Source: Globodera rostochiensis (Eukaryota; Nematoda; Chromadorea; Rhabditida; Heteroderidae). From it: DNA of 64,000 bases. Shown in pieces: positions 22,737 through 34,970 of this stretch. Location: the NCBI GenBank assembly GCA_018350325.1, contig JAEVLN010000012.1:434001-498000 (forward strand). Direction: 5' to 3'. Within the stretch, counting starts at the first letter, position 1; every line of letters starts with the position of its first letter. Made by a program: the position numbers and the translations under genes. The notes below the pieces were generated by a model that saw nothing but the letters and a program-made list of their open reading frames with translations, was not told the DNA's origin and did no database searches.

Positions 22737-25700
22737 TCATGCTTTGCCCGACTGATCCATTCGTTGATACCAATGGTTGGGCAAATTGTCCAATTCGGCA
22801 TTAACAACAAATTTATGGGTGGTCGACGGTAATGATGGCATTGGCATCTCATTGTCCAATTCGGCATTGACCACGAGATTATGGCGCAACTCAGGGCTTG
22901 GTCGAACAAGGTCCATAGGACGAGCCGAATGAGCTGTTACCATTCGACTTCTGTTGTCCCGTCCTGCTGATCCAGGCTGATCACCAGTATCGATCCGTCT
23001 TGCCGATCCAGGCTGATCACCAGTTTCGATCCGTCCTGCTGGTCCAGGCTGATCTCCGGGTTCGATTGGTCCTGCAGACCCGGTTTCGTAGTCTTCCTCC
23101 TCCTCCTCCTCTTCCTTCACAGCAATGTGAGTAATCATTGGTGGCATTCCATCGTCCCCGTCGACGGGTGGGTGCTCAATGACTAACGATTCGACCGTAC
23201 TTCGGCGTGTTGGAGAAGGCTGATGATGCCGAGATTGGTGGCCATGTTGTTGGTAATGGGAATGAAGAGGTCTCGAAGAGTTTGGCACCGACGGCGCGGG
23301 TAGCTGAGGTAGAATGGAGCGTTTCTGTATTTAAGAAAAGTCCATCCGATCAATCGGAAGAAGCTAGTAAGTGTTAAGGCTGGACAGACCGGACCTTCTG
23401 ATGGATTTTGTCGCTGGCACAGCACAAAGTCGTGGTTGTGGTCGTATTCGAAGAGGTCGGCGAGAATTGGGTCATCGACGAGACAGCCGTCATGTCCCCC
23501 CCAGTGTCCATGCTTAGGCTGATCGGGTTCAGGACCTGCTGGCCATCACTGTCCCCTGCAGATGGAGTTGCTGACGCAAGTTCGGGATGGACTCGGAGAA
23601 GAGAGTGCCGTCGCTGGGCGTGGTGGAGGCGGTTGTGGGGGAGATCGTCATGACCAGTCCGGTGACTGTGGAATCAATTGCAAAGATTAATATACCTAAT
23701 TAGTTAATCCGATCACTGACAATGATGGGATGTGCAAATGCTCAAAGTTCTTGAACAGCGTTCCTTTTGCGATTAGTTCGCCAAAGCCGGTGGAGTGGGA
23801 GAAGGCATATCCAGACCGCAGTCGCCTCGCCATGGCCGTTCTTGTGGTCGGCGCGGCGGCTTGTTTCGTCTCCGCCGCCGGCTGTTCCGACGGCTCCATG
23901 CACAGCCGATGACGAACTCGAAGCCGATCGGAATAGGATGGATGGGTGTCGAACCAGAAGAAGCGGTTGGCGATCATCGGCACCAGCAGGATCACGCAGA
24001 TCAACACTAAAGTGCCAGAAATGGAAACAAAATTGCCAAAAGCCCACACTTACAGAGTGACAGCCAGAATTCGGGAATCCGCACAGCGCTAAATGCAACG
24101 CCAAAAAAATTGTATTTGTCGTTGCTGACCAGCGTCCTAATTGGCTCTTAAAGTGTAAATTGATCTGAGTGATCAGCAAGCTAATTTTGAAAGTGTTTGA
24201 TGTGGCCGACCGACCGATTTGGTAGCAGACAAAAACGGTGAGCGCGTAAAAGCCGACGGAGCCGGCAACCACCAGCCAATTAATCCATGTCCAATAGACC
24301 GTATCAAACGCAATTTGGCCGGTCACCACCAACACCAAAAAATGGGAAACGATCGGCCGATTAATTGGCCTCTTTTTGCCCAACCCACCAGCGCTGTGTA
24401 AGCAGTGAAAGCGAATAACGAATAATCGTTCACGTCGCGTCCGTCAACGCCAATTGCGCGAAAAAAGGCGCCGAAGGGGACGAAGAAAAGGACGAGGGAA
24501 CTGAAGTGGACGGGCATCAAATGATGGAAATGTTCTCCTGCACCTGATCATGCCGTGGATGATGGAGTAAATGAAGATGCGCATGTTGAAGAACAGGTTG
24601 AACTGTCCCGGGATGTACAGTCGGGGGAAGCGAATGCTGCACTGCTCGTCCACGTCCTGCTCGAAGATGCCCATCGCCAGCACGGGCAGTGCCGTGAAGC
24701 ATAAATTGTACATGGAGATCAACATCGGGTCATTAACTGTCTGTGGGGGGAGGGGCAAATTCACAGAGTCAAATGAGAAATATTTTTTTGGGAGATTAAT
24801 AATATAAAAACCAGAAAAGCCGGGATATTTTTCTTTAATTTTTGAATATTCTTTTAAAATAGTTTCGGGATTTCATGTTCTATTAGATTTTTCAAAAAAA
24901 GATAGAGAAATATTCTGTCTGAGGGTTTAAACCCCATCGAAACTTCTTCTTTGAATCTTTGCAAAGCTCCAAAAAAATATATTTTTAACGATAGTTTTAA
25001 TGATAAATTTTTTTAAAATAATATAAAACAAAACCATTTGTTATTCGATTTAACGTTTAATTTCCCGTGCCAATGAAAATTTGCCATGTTTTTTAACTTA
25101 GCGCTATTTCAATTGATTGGCTAATTTAAAAAACAAAAACAATGACATTTTCAACTCTCGACGATATTTAAAGCATTTATTAATAGAAATTCGAACTCAA
25201 ACCGGGTTTTATCGTACAAAAATCCATTCATTAAAGGCAACTTTTTTTAAGTGCTTTCCAAAAACAAAATGTTTAAACGACTCAATTGGAATGTCAGTCA
25301 AACGCCCTCAGTGCGACATTATCAGCATTTATAATGCTTAGACCGCCCTAGTCGCTGTAAATTCATCATCGGCGGGACTGACAAGTCCAAAGTCGTAAGG
25401 AATGGACAAAATTGGTTGGGTAAGTAAAGGGAGGGAGAGCGAATGTTCTCTGTGGTGCAAAAGGGACCAGACAGAGAGAAATGGGCGCGTTGTGTCTCTC
25501 CACACTCTCGTTTCTCTGCCACTCTCTCCTAAACTCCCACTCTCTAGCCTTTATTTATTTAATTAATATAAATTTAATTTTTTGCATTTATTTAAACAAA
25601 CCTGGGCAGAGAAACCGCAAAAGAAAGCGTACCAAAAGTGTGGCAAAGTGTAGGCAAAGTTTTTGTAGAAAAAATAACGAAGAAACTGAAAATTCGACAA

Positions 25701-28700
25701 TTATTTCGGACGGAAAATCATTTAGGAAAATCTAATTGAATTGAATTTAATTTATAATTTATTATTATTTTGCCTTAGGGCGCAATTTGTTAATAATTTT
25801 ATTCGGTTACTTTGCACATCCGCAAATACGACCAGCGTCCGTGGACGAGCAAAAGGCGTTCGAGAAAACGGAATTGGCCGATGGAAAAGTCGGAGGAGAG
25901 CACCGCCTGCATTCCCTCCTGGCCTAAATTAAGGAAAAGCTTTGTTTGAGGCTTCTTCAAAATTGGGTTGACCATTTGCCTACCGGAAATGCCAACTCCG
26001 ATGTGTGCCGTCCTTATCATGCTCACGTCGTTGGCGCCGTCTCCGATGGCCAATGTGACGGCTTTTACGTTGCGCTTCACCAAATCCACCACCTGCGCCT
26101 TCTGAAGCGGAGTGACGCGGCAACAAATCACCGACTGCCAATTGGGAAACAATTTATGTGAAAGTGAGGGCAGAACAACTCAGTCCCGGCATTTGGTCAT
26201 CATTACCAAGCAGCTGGTGCCAATCTCCAGAAAAGTCTTCTCGTACTTTTGCTTCAATGCGTGGGCCAACGATTCCCCGTTGATGACCAGGGCATAGCCC
26301 CCGCCATGCTCAGAGCGTTCGGCTTCGTCTTCGGCTGCCATCCCTCTTTCGGCATCGTCCGTCCGCTCCTCCGCTGTTGCTGGACGACTTCTGCCGCTGA
26401 TTTCGGCCGCTGCGATGCTTCTCGGCGACTTCACCGTAACAAATCGCCGATGTTCGGATGGAAATGAGCCTAAAAAAGGCATTTTAAATTGAAAGTCACT
26501 GGTTCCATGCCATTAGAATCGCCGCCCGTGCCATTAGAACGCCCAATGTGTGCCGGAAAAGTGGTCGTTGTGCCGTTCTCAGTGGGCACGGGTGGTGGCA
26601 CTCCGTTTGTTGAGGGCGGGGGAGGAGACGCTGATTTAGCGCCGGAGGGAGGAAAGTTCAAAGGCGAGGCCGACGAGCCGGGGATGGGCGTCGACGGCGG
26701 CGGGTAGAAACTGCTAACGCCAACAGCCGACTAAATGCAAATTTAAAAATATTTAAATTTTGTGAACATTGATGCCTTATTTAAGTGATCATTTAAAAGC
26801 TGGCAAACCAAATAAAGCAAAGGGCAAGGAAACAAAGGAAACGGCCAACAAAAGAAACAATAAAATCGAAAAAAAAACATTCCGCGAAGAAATCCGTCGA
26901 ATCGCGCGGAATAAAATGGCGTGACTTCTTTTTGTGCTGTTGCAGCTTTATGTTTAATTAACCAATGATTAGTTAGTAAATTGCTTCAAGCAATTCGAAC
27001 TGAAAAATTGCGGCGCCGAGCAAAAGCATTTACAACCATCAAAAGGTGTAAAAGTGGTGGACACCCGTTCATGCTCGTTTTCGAGCCGTCCATCTGCAGG
27101 TACTGCTCCAACTTCTGTTGCTGCTGCGTTATCCTCAGCAATTTTCTCCAGCAAAGAGCTTCTCCTCCACCGAATCTGTCTGATTTGTTGATCAAATGCC
27201 GATCGACGTCTCTTATGCCCTGGTTTAGGTTTGTCCATGGCATCGGGAGAATATGCCATGCTGTGAGGGCGTAATGCGGCTTTTGGCAAAATGTCCTCGT
27301 GCCATTTCCAGTCCTCTGTTTCCTGCTCCAACTCGGCCAGTTCAAGAGCCACAATCTGTCGAGCAATGTATCGTTCCGCAGCACTTCCACATCCAATTCT
27401 CTCGTCTTTACCTCCGTCAGAATGGGGGAAAACAACGAATTTTTCGTTGATTTTGCCTTTGGCAATTTGGCAATACGCCAAATTTTGGACATAATAATTG
27501 TTCTGCGCAATTCCAGTGGCCATTCGGTTGGGCTTAGAAGAGAAAATGGTTTTCTTAAAGTGTGAAGAAAAGAATAAAAAGGGGAAGAGAATTGAAGAGA
27601 AAAATGTTTATTTTTTAAAAATTAAAGTGATCGATCGATCGATCGATCGGCCTACCTGCGCTTGTTTAGTGTCGCAAATGCGTCGTCGGATGTGCTTCAG
27701 CTGAACTTCCACCTCCTCCTCCTCCTTGCCGTCGATGACAAACACTTCGCTCATGGCTTCCGTCAAAAGACGACACGAATAGCCAATGTTGATCGCCGTC
27801 TCCGTTTTGTCACCGGTGAGTACCCAAATTTTGATGTTTGCCGCCGCCAACGTGGCGATAGTTTGTGGCACGCCTTCCTGCAATTTGTCCTCAATCGCTG
27901 TTGCCCCCAACAACAGCATGTCCTGCTCCATCTCCTCGTACAACGCCTCCACAAGCTCTTCCTTTCGCTGAGAGTCCAATTGAGCAGTCCGCAGTCGGTC
28001 CTTTTCCGGGAATTATTAAAAATCAGCGACACGGATTCGGGATTCAAAAATGGGATCCTTTCAGGCCCGATGTGTAGAAAGACTGACCATCCATTTCAAG
28101 CAGTACTCCGACTCCACCGGTTTGTACGCCACGCACAGCGTTCGCAGACCGTCCGACGCGAATTTGTCGAGGTGTTGCAGCGTCGCACTGCGCAACAATT
28201 CGCTCGTCCCACGCGCACTCAGCCGATCCAAAACCTCAAGAAACATTCTGGATCGTTTGTAATCAATCAATAAAAGGCCTAACATTTTGGATCGTTTGTA
28301 AATCAATCAATAAAAGACCTAACACTACCGTACAACATTTTGGATCGTTTGTAATCAATCAATAAAGACCTAACAATACCGTACAACATTTTGGACAATC
28401 AATAAAAGGCCTAACACTACCGTAAACATTTGGATCGTTTGTAATCAATCAATAAAAGACCTAACACTACCGTACAACATTTGGATCGTTTGTAATCAAT
28501 CAATAAAAGACCTAACACTACCGTACAACATTTGGATCGTTTGTAATCAATCAATAAAGACCTAACACTACCGTACCATCGTGTCGGCACCCTTACAGTA
28601 CAACATTGTCTTTGTGGCAGAGCGAATCAGCACGGACATTCGCTTCCGCACATTGTCAAAGTCGAGGATGTGCAGCATTTCGTACACCTTTCGTAATTTT

Positions 28701-31700
28701 AATTTACTTAAAATTGCATAAATAAAAAGGTATTTAGAGAATTAGGCACTTCCTCTTGTCCATTCACTTCAATGCTAATCGATTTTGGCGTCCGCGATTT
28801 GAACACAAAGCCAAAATTACGTGCCGCCGACGTCAGCGCCGCCTCATCCGGACTTTGAGCCTTAAGGGACAAAAAGCGAATGATTAAATTAATTATTTTA
28901 TGTTTTTGTTGTGCCTGATATTCCAACACATTGCCCGGCTTCCGTTCCGGCATCACCGTATGGCAAATGGCCAACAGGCGCCAAAATTCGTTGACCCAAA
29001 AATGGCAAAATAAAATAAAATAAAATAATTTAATTATATTATAAATCGGCACTTCTTTGATGCCGCTCTTTGTGTCCTCCAGCAGTGTTCGGTCGAAGAA
29101 GCGAAAATTCGGCTCGTGCCATCGATTGTCCGAAAAATCCAACGGCGGCGGCGACGGCACGTTTTTGTCGTCGTCCTCAATTGGCACAATTTCGCCACGC
29201 TCCGACATTACGTCGCCATAACTCCGTCCGTTAATTGAACACTTTTTGAACAGCTAAAATAATAGAAGAATAAAGCGATTTGTTCTGTCCGTGTACTAAT
29301 TAACCATAATGTTCTGTGTCAGCGTGCCGGTCTTGTCGCTGAATACGTACTGAACTTGGCCCAACTCCTCGTTCAGAGTGCTGGTCCTCGCCCGTGCCGG
29401 CGTGTCCGTTTTGTCGTCGTACATTTTGATGTCGTTGTTGATGAACTTTGAATGTGCCAGCCGAATCATTTCCACACTGTAACGAGGAAATACCGTAACG
29501 AATATTCCGTACAGTATCGAAACGCTACATACCGTACACTGACTGACTGACTGACCTGATGTACAGCGATATGGGCACAACGGTGTTCAGCAATATCAAA
29601 TAGGAGAAGAATTGGAGAGCGGCGATTATCAGTGCTTTGGAGGGTCCGACCGAATTTGGATCATCGTCTTCCTGATCATAATCAGTGGTTCCAACAACAG
29701 CACGTGAAATTCCGTTGATCACCCCATTGGACGGCATGGAAAGCACTCTTTTGGTGCTGACGACGAACATGTCCCAGGGCAAATAGACGCGGAACAGACG
29801 CCCCGTCACGTGCTCCCAAAGGCCGGACATTAAAGTGCAGATCAGACACATCGACAGCAGGAACAGAACGATCTGAACGCGATGGAAACGGATAGGAAAG
29901 CCGAATGTCCGTCGTACCCCGAGGATGAGCAGGTTCAGAAAGCGGTCCAGACTTGTCCGTTTGATGGTTGCGTGTCCGCTGTTTTGCATCAGTTTTGTGT
30001 CCCTTCCGGCGAACACCACCAACCCGTAGCACCAGCGCGTGTTGCGCAGTCGACAGCCTCGCAGCAACATGTTGCGGTTGTCCAGCGGAATGGCACCGCC
30101 ACGCCATTCCATGCGGCCCTCAAAGTGGTCGAGACGGTTGTTGGGAAGTTCACAGACAATTTCGCCTGAGAAATTGGAAGAATTAGTACTTAAATAAAAT
30201 GAAAAACATTTAAATATTCCAAGAAATAAACTAAATCATAAAGTTTTACCATTGAATTCTGTGATTTCCTTCAACCTGTCGTTGAGAGGCACGGTTTCCG
30301 GCAACGCAACGCGCGTTTTCAAGTTGGTCTCCCCGTCCAATTCCGCAGTTTCGATGTAACACAAACCGTGCGGTTCGGAGGTGGAAAGCTTCAAAAAATG
30401 CTTTTGAATTGAAACGAAAGCTTCAAAAAATGCTTTTGAAGGAAAGTTTGAAACGAAAGCTTCAAAAAATGCTTTTGAAGGAAAGTTTGAAACGAAAGCT
30501 TCAAAAAATGCTTTTGAATTGAAACGAAAGCTTCAAAAAATGCTTTTGAAGGAAAGCTTGAAACGAAAGCTTCAAAAATGCTTTTGAATTGAAACGAAAG
30601 CTTCAAAAAAGGCTTTTGAATTGAAACGAAAGCTTCAAAAATGCTTTTGATAAACGAAAGCTTCAAAAATGCTTTTGAATTGAAACGAAAGCTTCAAAAA
30701 ATGCTTTTGAAGGAAAGTTTGAAATGAAAGCTTCAAAAAATGAAACGAAAGCTTCAAAAAATGCTTTTGAATTGAAACGAAAGCTTCAAAAATGCTTTTG
30801 AATTGAAACGAAAGCTTCAAAAATGCTTTTGAATTGAAACGAAAGCTTCAAAAAATGCTTTTGAATTGAAACGAAAGCTTCAAAAATGCTTTTGATAAAC
30901 GAAAGCTTCAAAAATGCTTTTGATAAACGAAAGCTTCAAAAAATGAAACGAAAGCTTCAAAAAATGCTTTTGAATTGAAACGAAAGCTTCAAAAATGCTT
31001 TTGAATTGAAACGAAAGCTTCAAAAATGCTTTTGATAAACGAAAGCTTCAAAAAATGCTTTTAAAGGAAAGTATTGAAACGAAAACATTTAACTGACCAA
31101 AAGCAAATCGGCGGCTATAAAATGTTCGTTTTCCATTCGAATAATGTCCCCCACCCGCACGTCCATCCACTTCTCCGGTTCCAGCCGACTATTGCGCACA
31201 ACGTACGAAATACGGCTGTTCACTTGACTGTCGTTGCGATGTCTTTGCTAAATGCTAAACTTTTCAATATCCGTCGGACAGCGCGACTTTTAAATTGTTG
31301 AGAATAATAAAGTTTAATAATAATCAGAAAAAGCTCTCATCAAATAATGGAATTCATCTCGTCGAGTGCTTTCATTTGGTGTTCGACCAAATTTATTGAG
31401 TTATTCATAACAAATTCGACCGTATTAGTTAGGATCGGTTGTCTTTTGAACTAATTAAATAAAAATAATTATTAAAAGCCAAAATATACAAAAACATTTT
31501 TTGGGAATCACCAAATCGTCGAAGGCGTCCTTCACTGCACTGCAGGCGAGCACACAGCTCAACGGGATCAAAGTGTACCCCCACGGAACAGAGGCAATTT
31601 GCGGCCAGAATTGGAGTCCAAGCAGTACCAGGAAGTAGAAGTTAGCAATTCGCGTGAATTGTTGATACAAATTGCGTGGAAGGAAGGTGAGCAACGAGTA

Positions 31701-32038
31701 CTTGGACGTCTTGATGTAGTTGGTCTGGAATTTCCCGAATTTATCAAAAAAAACATTTTTATTTTTATTCAATTTTCGAGGCTGTAATTATTTTCAAGAA
31801 TTGTGCCTACGGCGTAGTTGAACGGTGCGTTGAACGCGCGGTCGTTTGCACGGACGACGCGTTGCGTTTCGCCCGCGGCGGAAGTGCCCCGTGGCGAACG
31901 TTCGGCGGAGTGCCGCTTCGCCCCCTCCGGTTTGGCGCCGTTCTGTGCCGTTTGTGGCACTTCTTTTCCACCGCTGTTGCTGCTGCTGGGTTGCTGCTGG
32001 TCACTGCCGAAAAGGCACTTGAACAGTTTTGCCAACAT
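22737..32038 (-). CDS. P4-type ATPase (phospholipid flippase), ATP8B-like
   Basis: About 25 exons run from the ATG at 32038 to the TGA at 22737, encoding roughly 1,780-1,800 aa. Landmarks in order: FNYA and [15 protein letters not shown] at the N-terminal membrane entry; [10 protein letters not shown] (actuator DGET, about residue 215; exon 30388-30250); the phosphorylation motif [11 protein letters not shown] (about residue 479; exon 29476-29305); AQSPDEAAL and [10 protein letters not shown] in the nucleotide domain; LTGDKTETA (exon 28000-27656); and [20 protein letters not shown] (exon 26134-25984). Membrane exons follow at 25923-25811, 25685-25602 ([20 protein letters not shown]), 24740-24544 and 24500-24389. 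[14 protein letters not shown] in exon 24006-23721 resembles ATP8B C-termini. Such enzymes move aminophospholipids to the cytosolic leaflet and normally need a CDC50 partner. Oddities: a large extra region in exons 27532-27065 and 26730-26500; a long hydrophilic tail with 12-residue repeats (ETGDQPGSA...); a GC-AG intron; and two junctions without a visible AG. Confidence 0.95.
28235..28576 (-). repeat. Intronic minisatellite, about 50-bp unit, in the P4-ATPase gene
   Basis: Six to seven copies of a unit containing GGATCGTTTGTAATCAATCA and CCTAACACTACCGTA fill the intron between exons 28687-28577 and 28234-28088. On the coding strand each unit starts with GTACGGTAGTG, identical to the real 5' splice site, so the intron appears to have grown by duplicating most of itself. 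Confidence 0.9.
30389..31080 (-). repeat. Intronic minisatellite (GAAACGAAAGCTTCAAAAAATGCTTTTGAA type)
   Basis: About twenty units of 20-37 bp fill the intron between P4-ATPase exons 31247-31098 and 30388-30250. On the coding strand the unit contains TTTTTTGAAG|CTTTC, which is also the actual 3' splice junction of that intron. Copies differ by small deletions and a GGAAAGTTTGAAA variant. Confidence 0.9.
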
Positions 32039-34715
32039 CAGAAAGACGGACGGACGACGGCACAAAACTGAGGGGAAACTAATTAGGCAATTAACGATTA
32101 GTTGAATCGGAAAGAAAAAAGAAACATTTCTTTTTGCGATTGGTGCATTTGGTACATTTAGACAAAAAGAATACGAATGAACAAAACGCGAAAAAAAGCA
32201 TTAGCATTTTATGCTGAAAAAAGAAATCGATCGATTAGAAAAAAAAATTTGAGGTTTTTGTTGTTCCAAAAGGAAAACGAAAGAATAAAATTAGAATTGT
32301 TTTTTGATTTTAATCATACAAAAATAGCGGACAAATGGGAGGAGGGGGAGGAGGGGGAGGGGGGGGGGCCAATGGGCAAAATGAGGAGAAAAAGAAGAGG
32401 CGCCGGGGGGGGGGAATGAATAAATGACGATCATCGGATGACTCAGTCATTTCTACCGACAACATTCTCTGATCACCTCGTCGTGTTCGCCGACATCGAT
32501 GTTTCCGTCACGATCTGATCAGAGGTGGAGGGAAGAGAATGGGGAGGGGGGGGGGGGGAGAGGGGGGGGGATTTGGGGATAATGACATCAAAGGAATTAA
32601 TTAGCAAAATAATGGATAATCCGGCTAATAATACATATTTATGGACAATATCCAAAAAATGTTTTTTATAACTTTATTAAATATTGTAAAAGCACAAAAA
32701 TAACAATAAGAAAAAACAGATAATTTTAAGATGATTTTGTTAGCATTTTTTGAATTTCCAAAATTAAACGAATTTTTTGATTCCTCGAAATTTTCAAGGA
32801 ATGATTTAATTTCAAAATATTTAACCTAAATTATTGAGATTTTTAAGTGCGTACATTCCCATCCCAAAAAAAACAATTGCGTCGGATAAAATCAAAGCAA
32901 AAAGCCCCAAAGGCGAAAGGCGGCACATCAAAGGCTTTCCCCTAATTATTTTAAGGCTTTAAGCCGCAAAGCGTTGGCTTTTTGTCCTCGGAGGCTCTTT
33001 TTTGCTCGCAGCAGAATAAAGCGGCGGGCGCTCTGTCGAATGATTTTTGCAGCACAATGGGCGAATGAATGAATGAAACGCTCGCTGAAGGGATTGGGGG
33101 GGGGGGAATTGGGGGGGGGGGGGGGCGGCGGTTGATAACAGACAAACGAAAATGGAAAATGGGAATTGATCTGATCAGAACGAGTGCATTTGAGGAAATA
33201 TTGATCGATAATTCTTAAAACAGTAAAATTATCGAAATGATGGCCAAAGATCGGCTGGAATACTTGTTTTGGCCTGAAACACACCCGCAAATTATTTGGT
33301 TGTAAAAGAATTGAATTTTTGGGGTTTTGAGCAAATTGGAAAAAAATGAAAAGATAAAGCAATTTATTCTCTTAGCCCGGCCGGATATTTGCATAAACAC
33401 AAATACAAAATGCTTTTGGGAAGTTTGGGGCGCCGGGGGGACGGGGGCGCCGGGGGGGACGGGGGCGCCGGGGGGGGGGGGGACCGGAAGGGGCGGGGGG
33501 GGGGCGGGGGACGGGGGACGGGGAAATGACCTCCCCCCCCCCCCTCCCCCCGTCCATCCTCGATCAGAAAATAAGCAAATAAGCAAAATGTGCAAAAGAC
33601 AGAGCAAACAGCGAAAAGAAACGGCCCAAAATACAATAAAAATTCAAAATTGATCAATCAAATGGCGAGGGCAGTTTAAATCAAATCATACAGTTAGTTG
33701 ATCAGTCCTTTTGGAGTGATCAAAAAGCGCAAAAATGTTTAACATCAGTGCTTTTGCCAAATCAGCAGATTTTTTGATCTTCGCCCCCCCCCCCCTCCGA
33801 TGATCAATCTGATCAGTCTGATCGATCTGATCTTTGTTAAAGAATGCTTAAAATTTCTATTACCAATTTCGAGTGGGCACATTCATTTGCTTTTGCGAGG
33901 GAATTTCTTTGTGCAAAGAATGAAAGTAAAAATATGCAATTGATGAAATTTGATACACAAATAATTCAGCGATTGTTCCATTGGGCGTAAGCGCCGAGTT
34001 GAAAAAGTTGGAATTTTTTTAGTTTTGGGAAAGAATTCCATCGTTTGCCGATGAATCAATTGTTTACAGAGTCGGGAGAATCATCACGGGGACTGCATTT
34101 TGAATTTGAGGACAGCTAACCCAACAAAAATGCAATGTGACGAAAATTCAGCAAAAATTCGAAGAATTTCATTTCAATGCATTCCAAAAAAATTAAATCA
34201 AACTTTCGATCATTGCAATACAAAAAAAAGTGATCAAAATCTGCAAATTTATCAGCTGACTAAATGCTAATCACTTTTTGAACTTTAGCGGCCAATAAAT
34301 GAAAGTCCCACAGGCTTAAGCAAAGAATTCCGAAACGGCAAAAAAGCAAAGGCATTTGGATATTTTAGCACATTTAAAATAATGCCATCATTACATAACA
34401 AATCAAATAAGAAAAGAAAGTGCTCTGCCGCCGCCAAATGCCAATTCTAACCAAAAAATCCCCCCCCCCCGAGGGCCCATTCCCCTCATTTCCCACCGTT
34501 CCCATAGGCAACGGTTGACACAAAACTTTCTTTATTCTGCAAAAACCACCGAAACAGTGGAAGAACAAGCCGCTTGTGCCGCGTTCTTCCGCCCCGTTTC
34601 TCGTCTTGGTGGTGAAATGCGCACCGCCAAAGGCTTCGCTTGCCTAAGGCAAAATTGGCGGACAAAAAAGCCAAAGGGAACGAAAAAATCCTTTGTTTTT
34701 TGAAATTATGTTTTT
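32039..34715. other. Intergenic stretch 5' of the P4-ATPase
   Basis: About 2.7 kb with G tracts near 32347-32368, 32543-32570 and 33095-33125, a G-rich then C-rich block at about 33426-33550, and AT-rich remainder. Many TGATCA-like words occur around 33690-33830 without clear periodicity. No coding exon recognised. Confidence 0.55.
33426..33550. repeat. GGGGGCGCC-type G-rich repeat passing into a C run
   Basis: CGCCGGGGGGGACGGGGG is repeated three or four times, then GGGGCGGGGGACGGGGG, ending in a C run at about 33531-33550. It could fold as a G-quadruplex or as a G:C hairpin. Confidence 0.8.
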
Positions 34716-34721
34716 TTTATT
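34716..34721 (-). other. Polyadenylation signal AATAAA
   Basis: AATAAA on the minus strand lies about 50 bases beyond the stop of the small frame at 34768-34970 and supports a real transcript end. Confidence 0.4.
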
Positions 34722-34767
34722 TATGCTTAAAAAATTAAAGTGTAATTACTAATTAGTGTGGGGGATT

Positions 34768-34970
34768 TCACTGATTAATCCCCGCGGCTCTATTGGAGGC
34801 GCCGAGGGCGAAGGCCGCCGAGTCTTTTGTGCATGCCGAACCCTTCGACAGCAGCGAATTGGCTTCACTTTTAAGCGCCCGGGCGCTGCCGTGCCCGGGC
34901 ATTTGATTGGCGTTGGTCAATATACCAGAGATTAACCGGGTCCCGGACATTTTTGGCATCCGATCACTCC
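34768..34970 (-). CDS. Possible small gene, terminal exon (hypothetical)
   Basis: After a TTGCAG acceptor, a minus-strand frame of about 67 codons includes MPKMSGTRLISGILTNANQ and SNRAAGINQ before a TGA, with an AATAAA downstream. It is Ser/Ala/Gly-rich with no membrane segment. A short upstream exon ending CCACCG|GTCAGT near 35070 could join in phase. I do not recognise a family. Composition, splice site and poly(A) signal together make it more likely than chance. Confidence 0.38.

Noticed and set aside
28235..28576. Regularly spaced repeats resembling a CRISPR array
   Set aside because: Units are contiguous without unique spacers, lie inside a eukaryotic intron and have no cas genes nearby.
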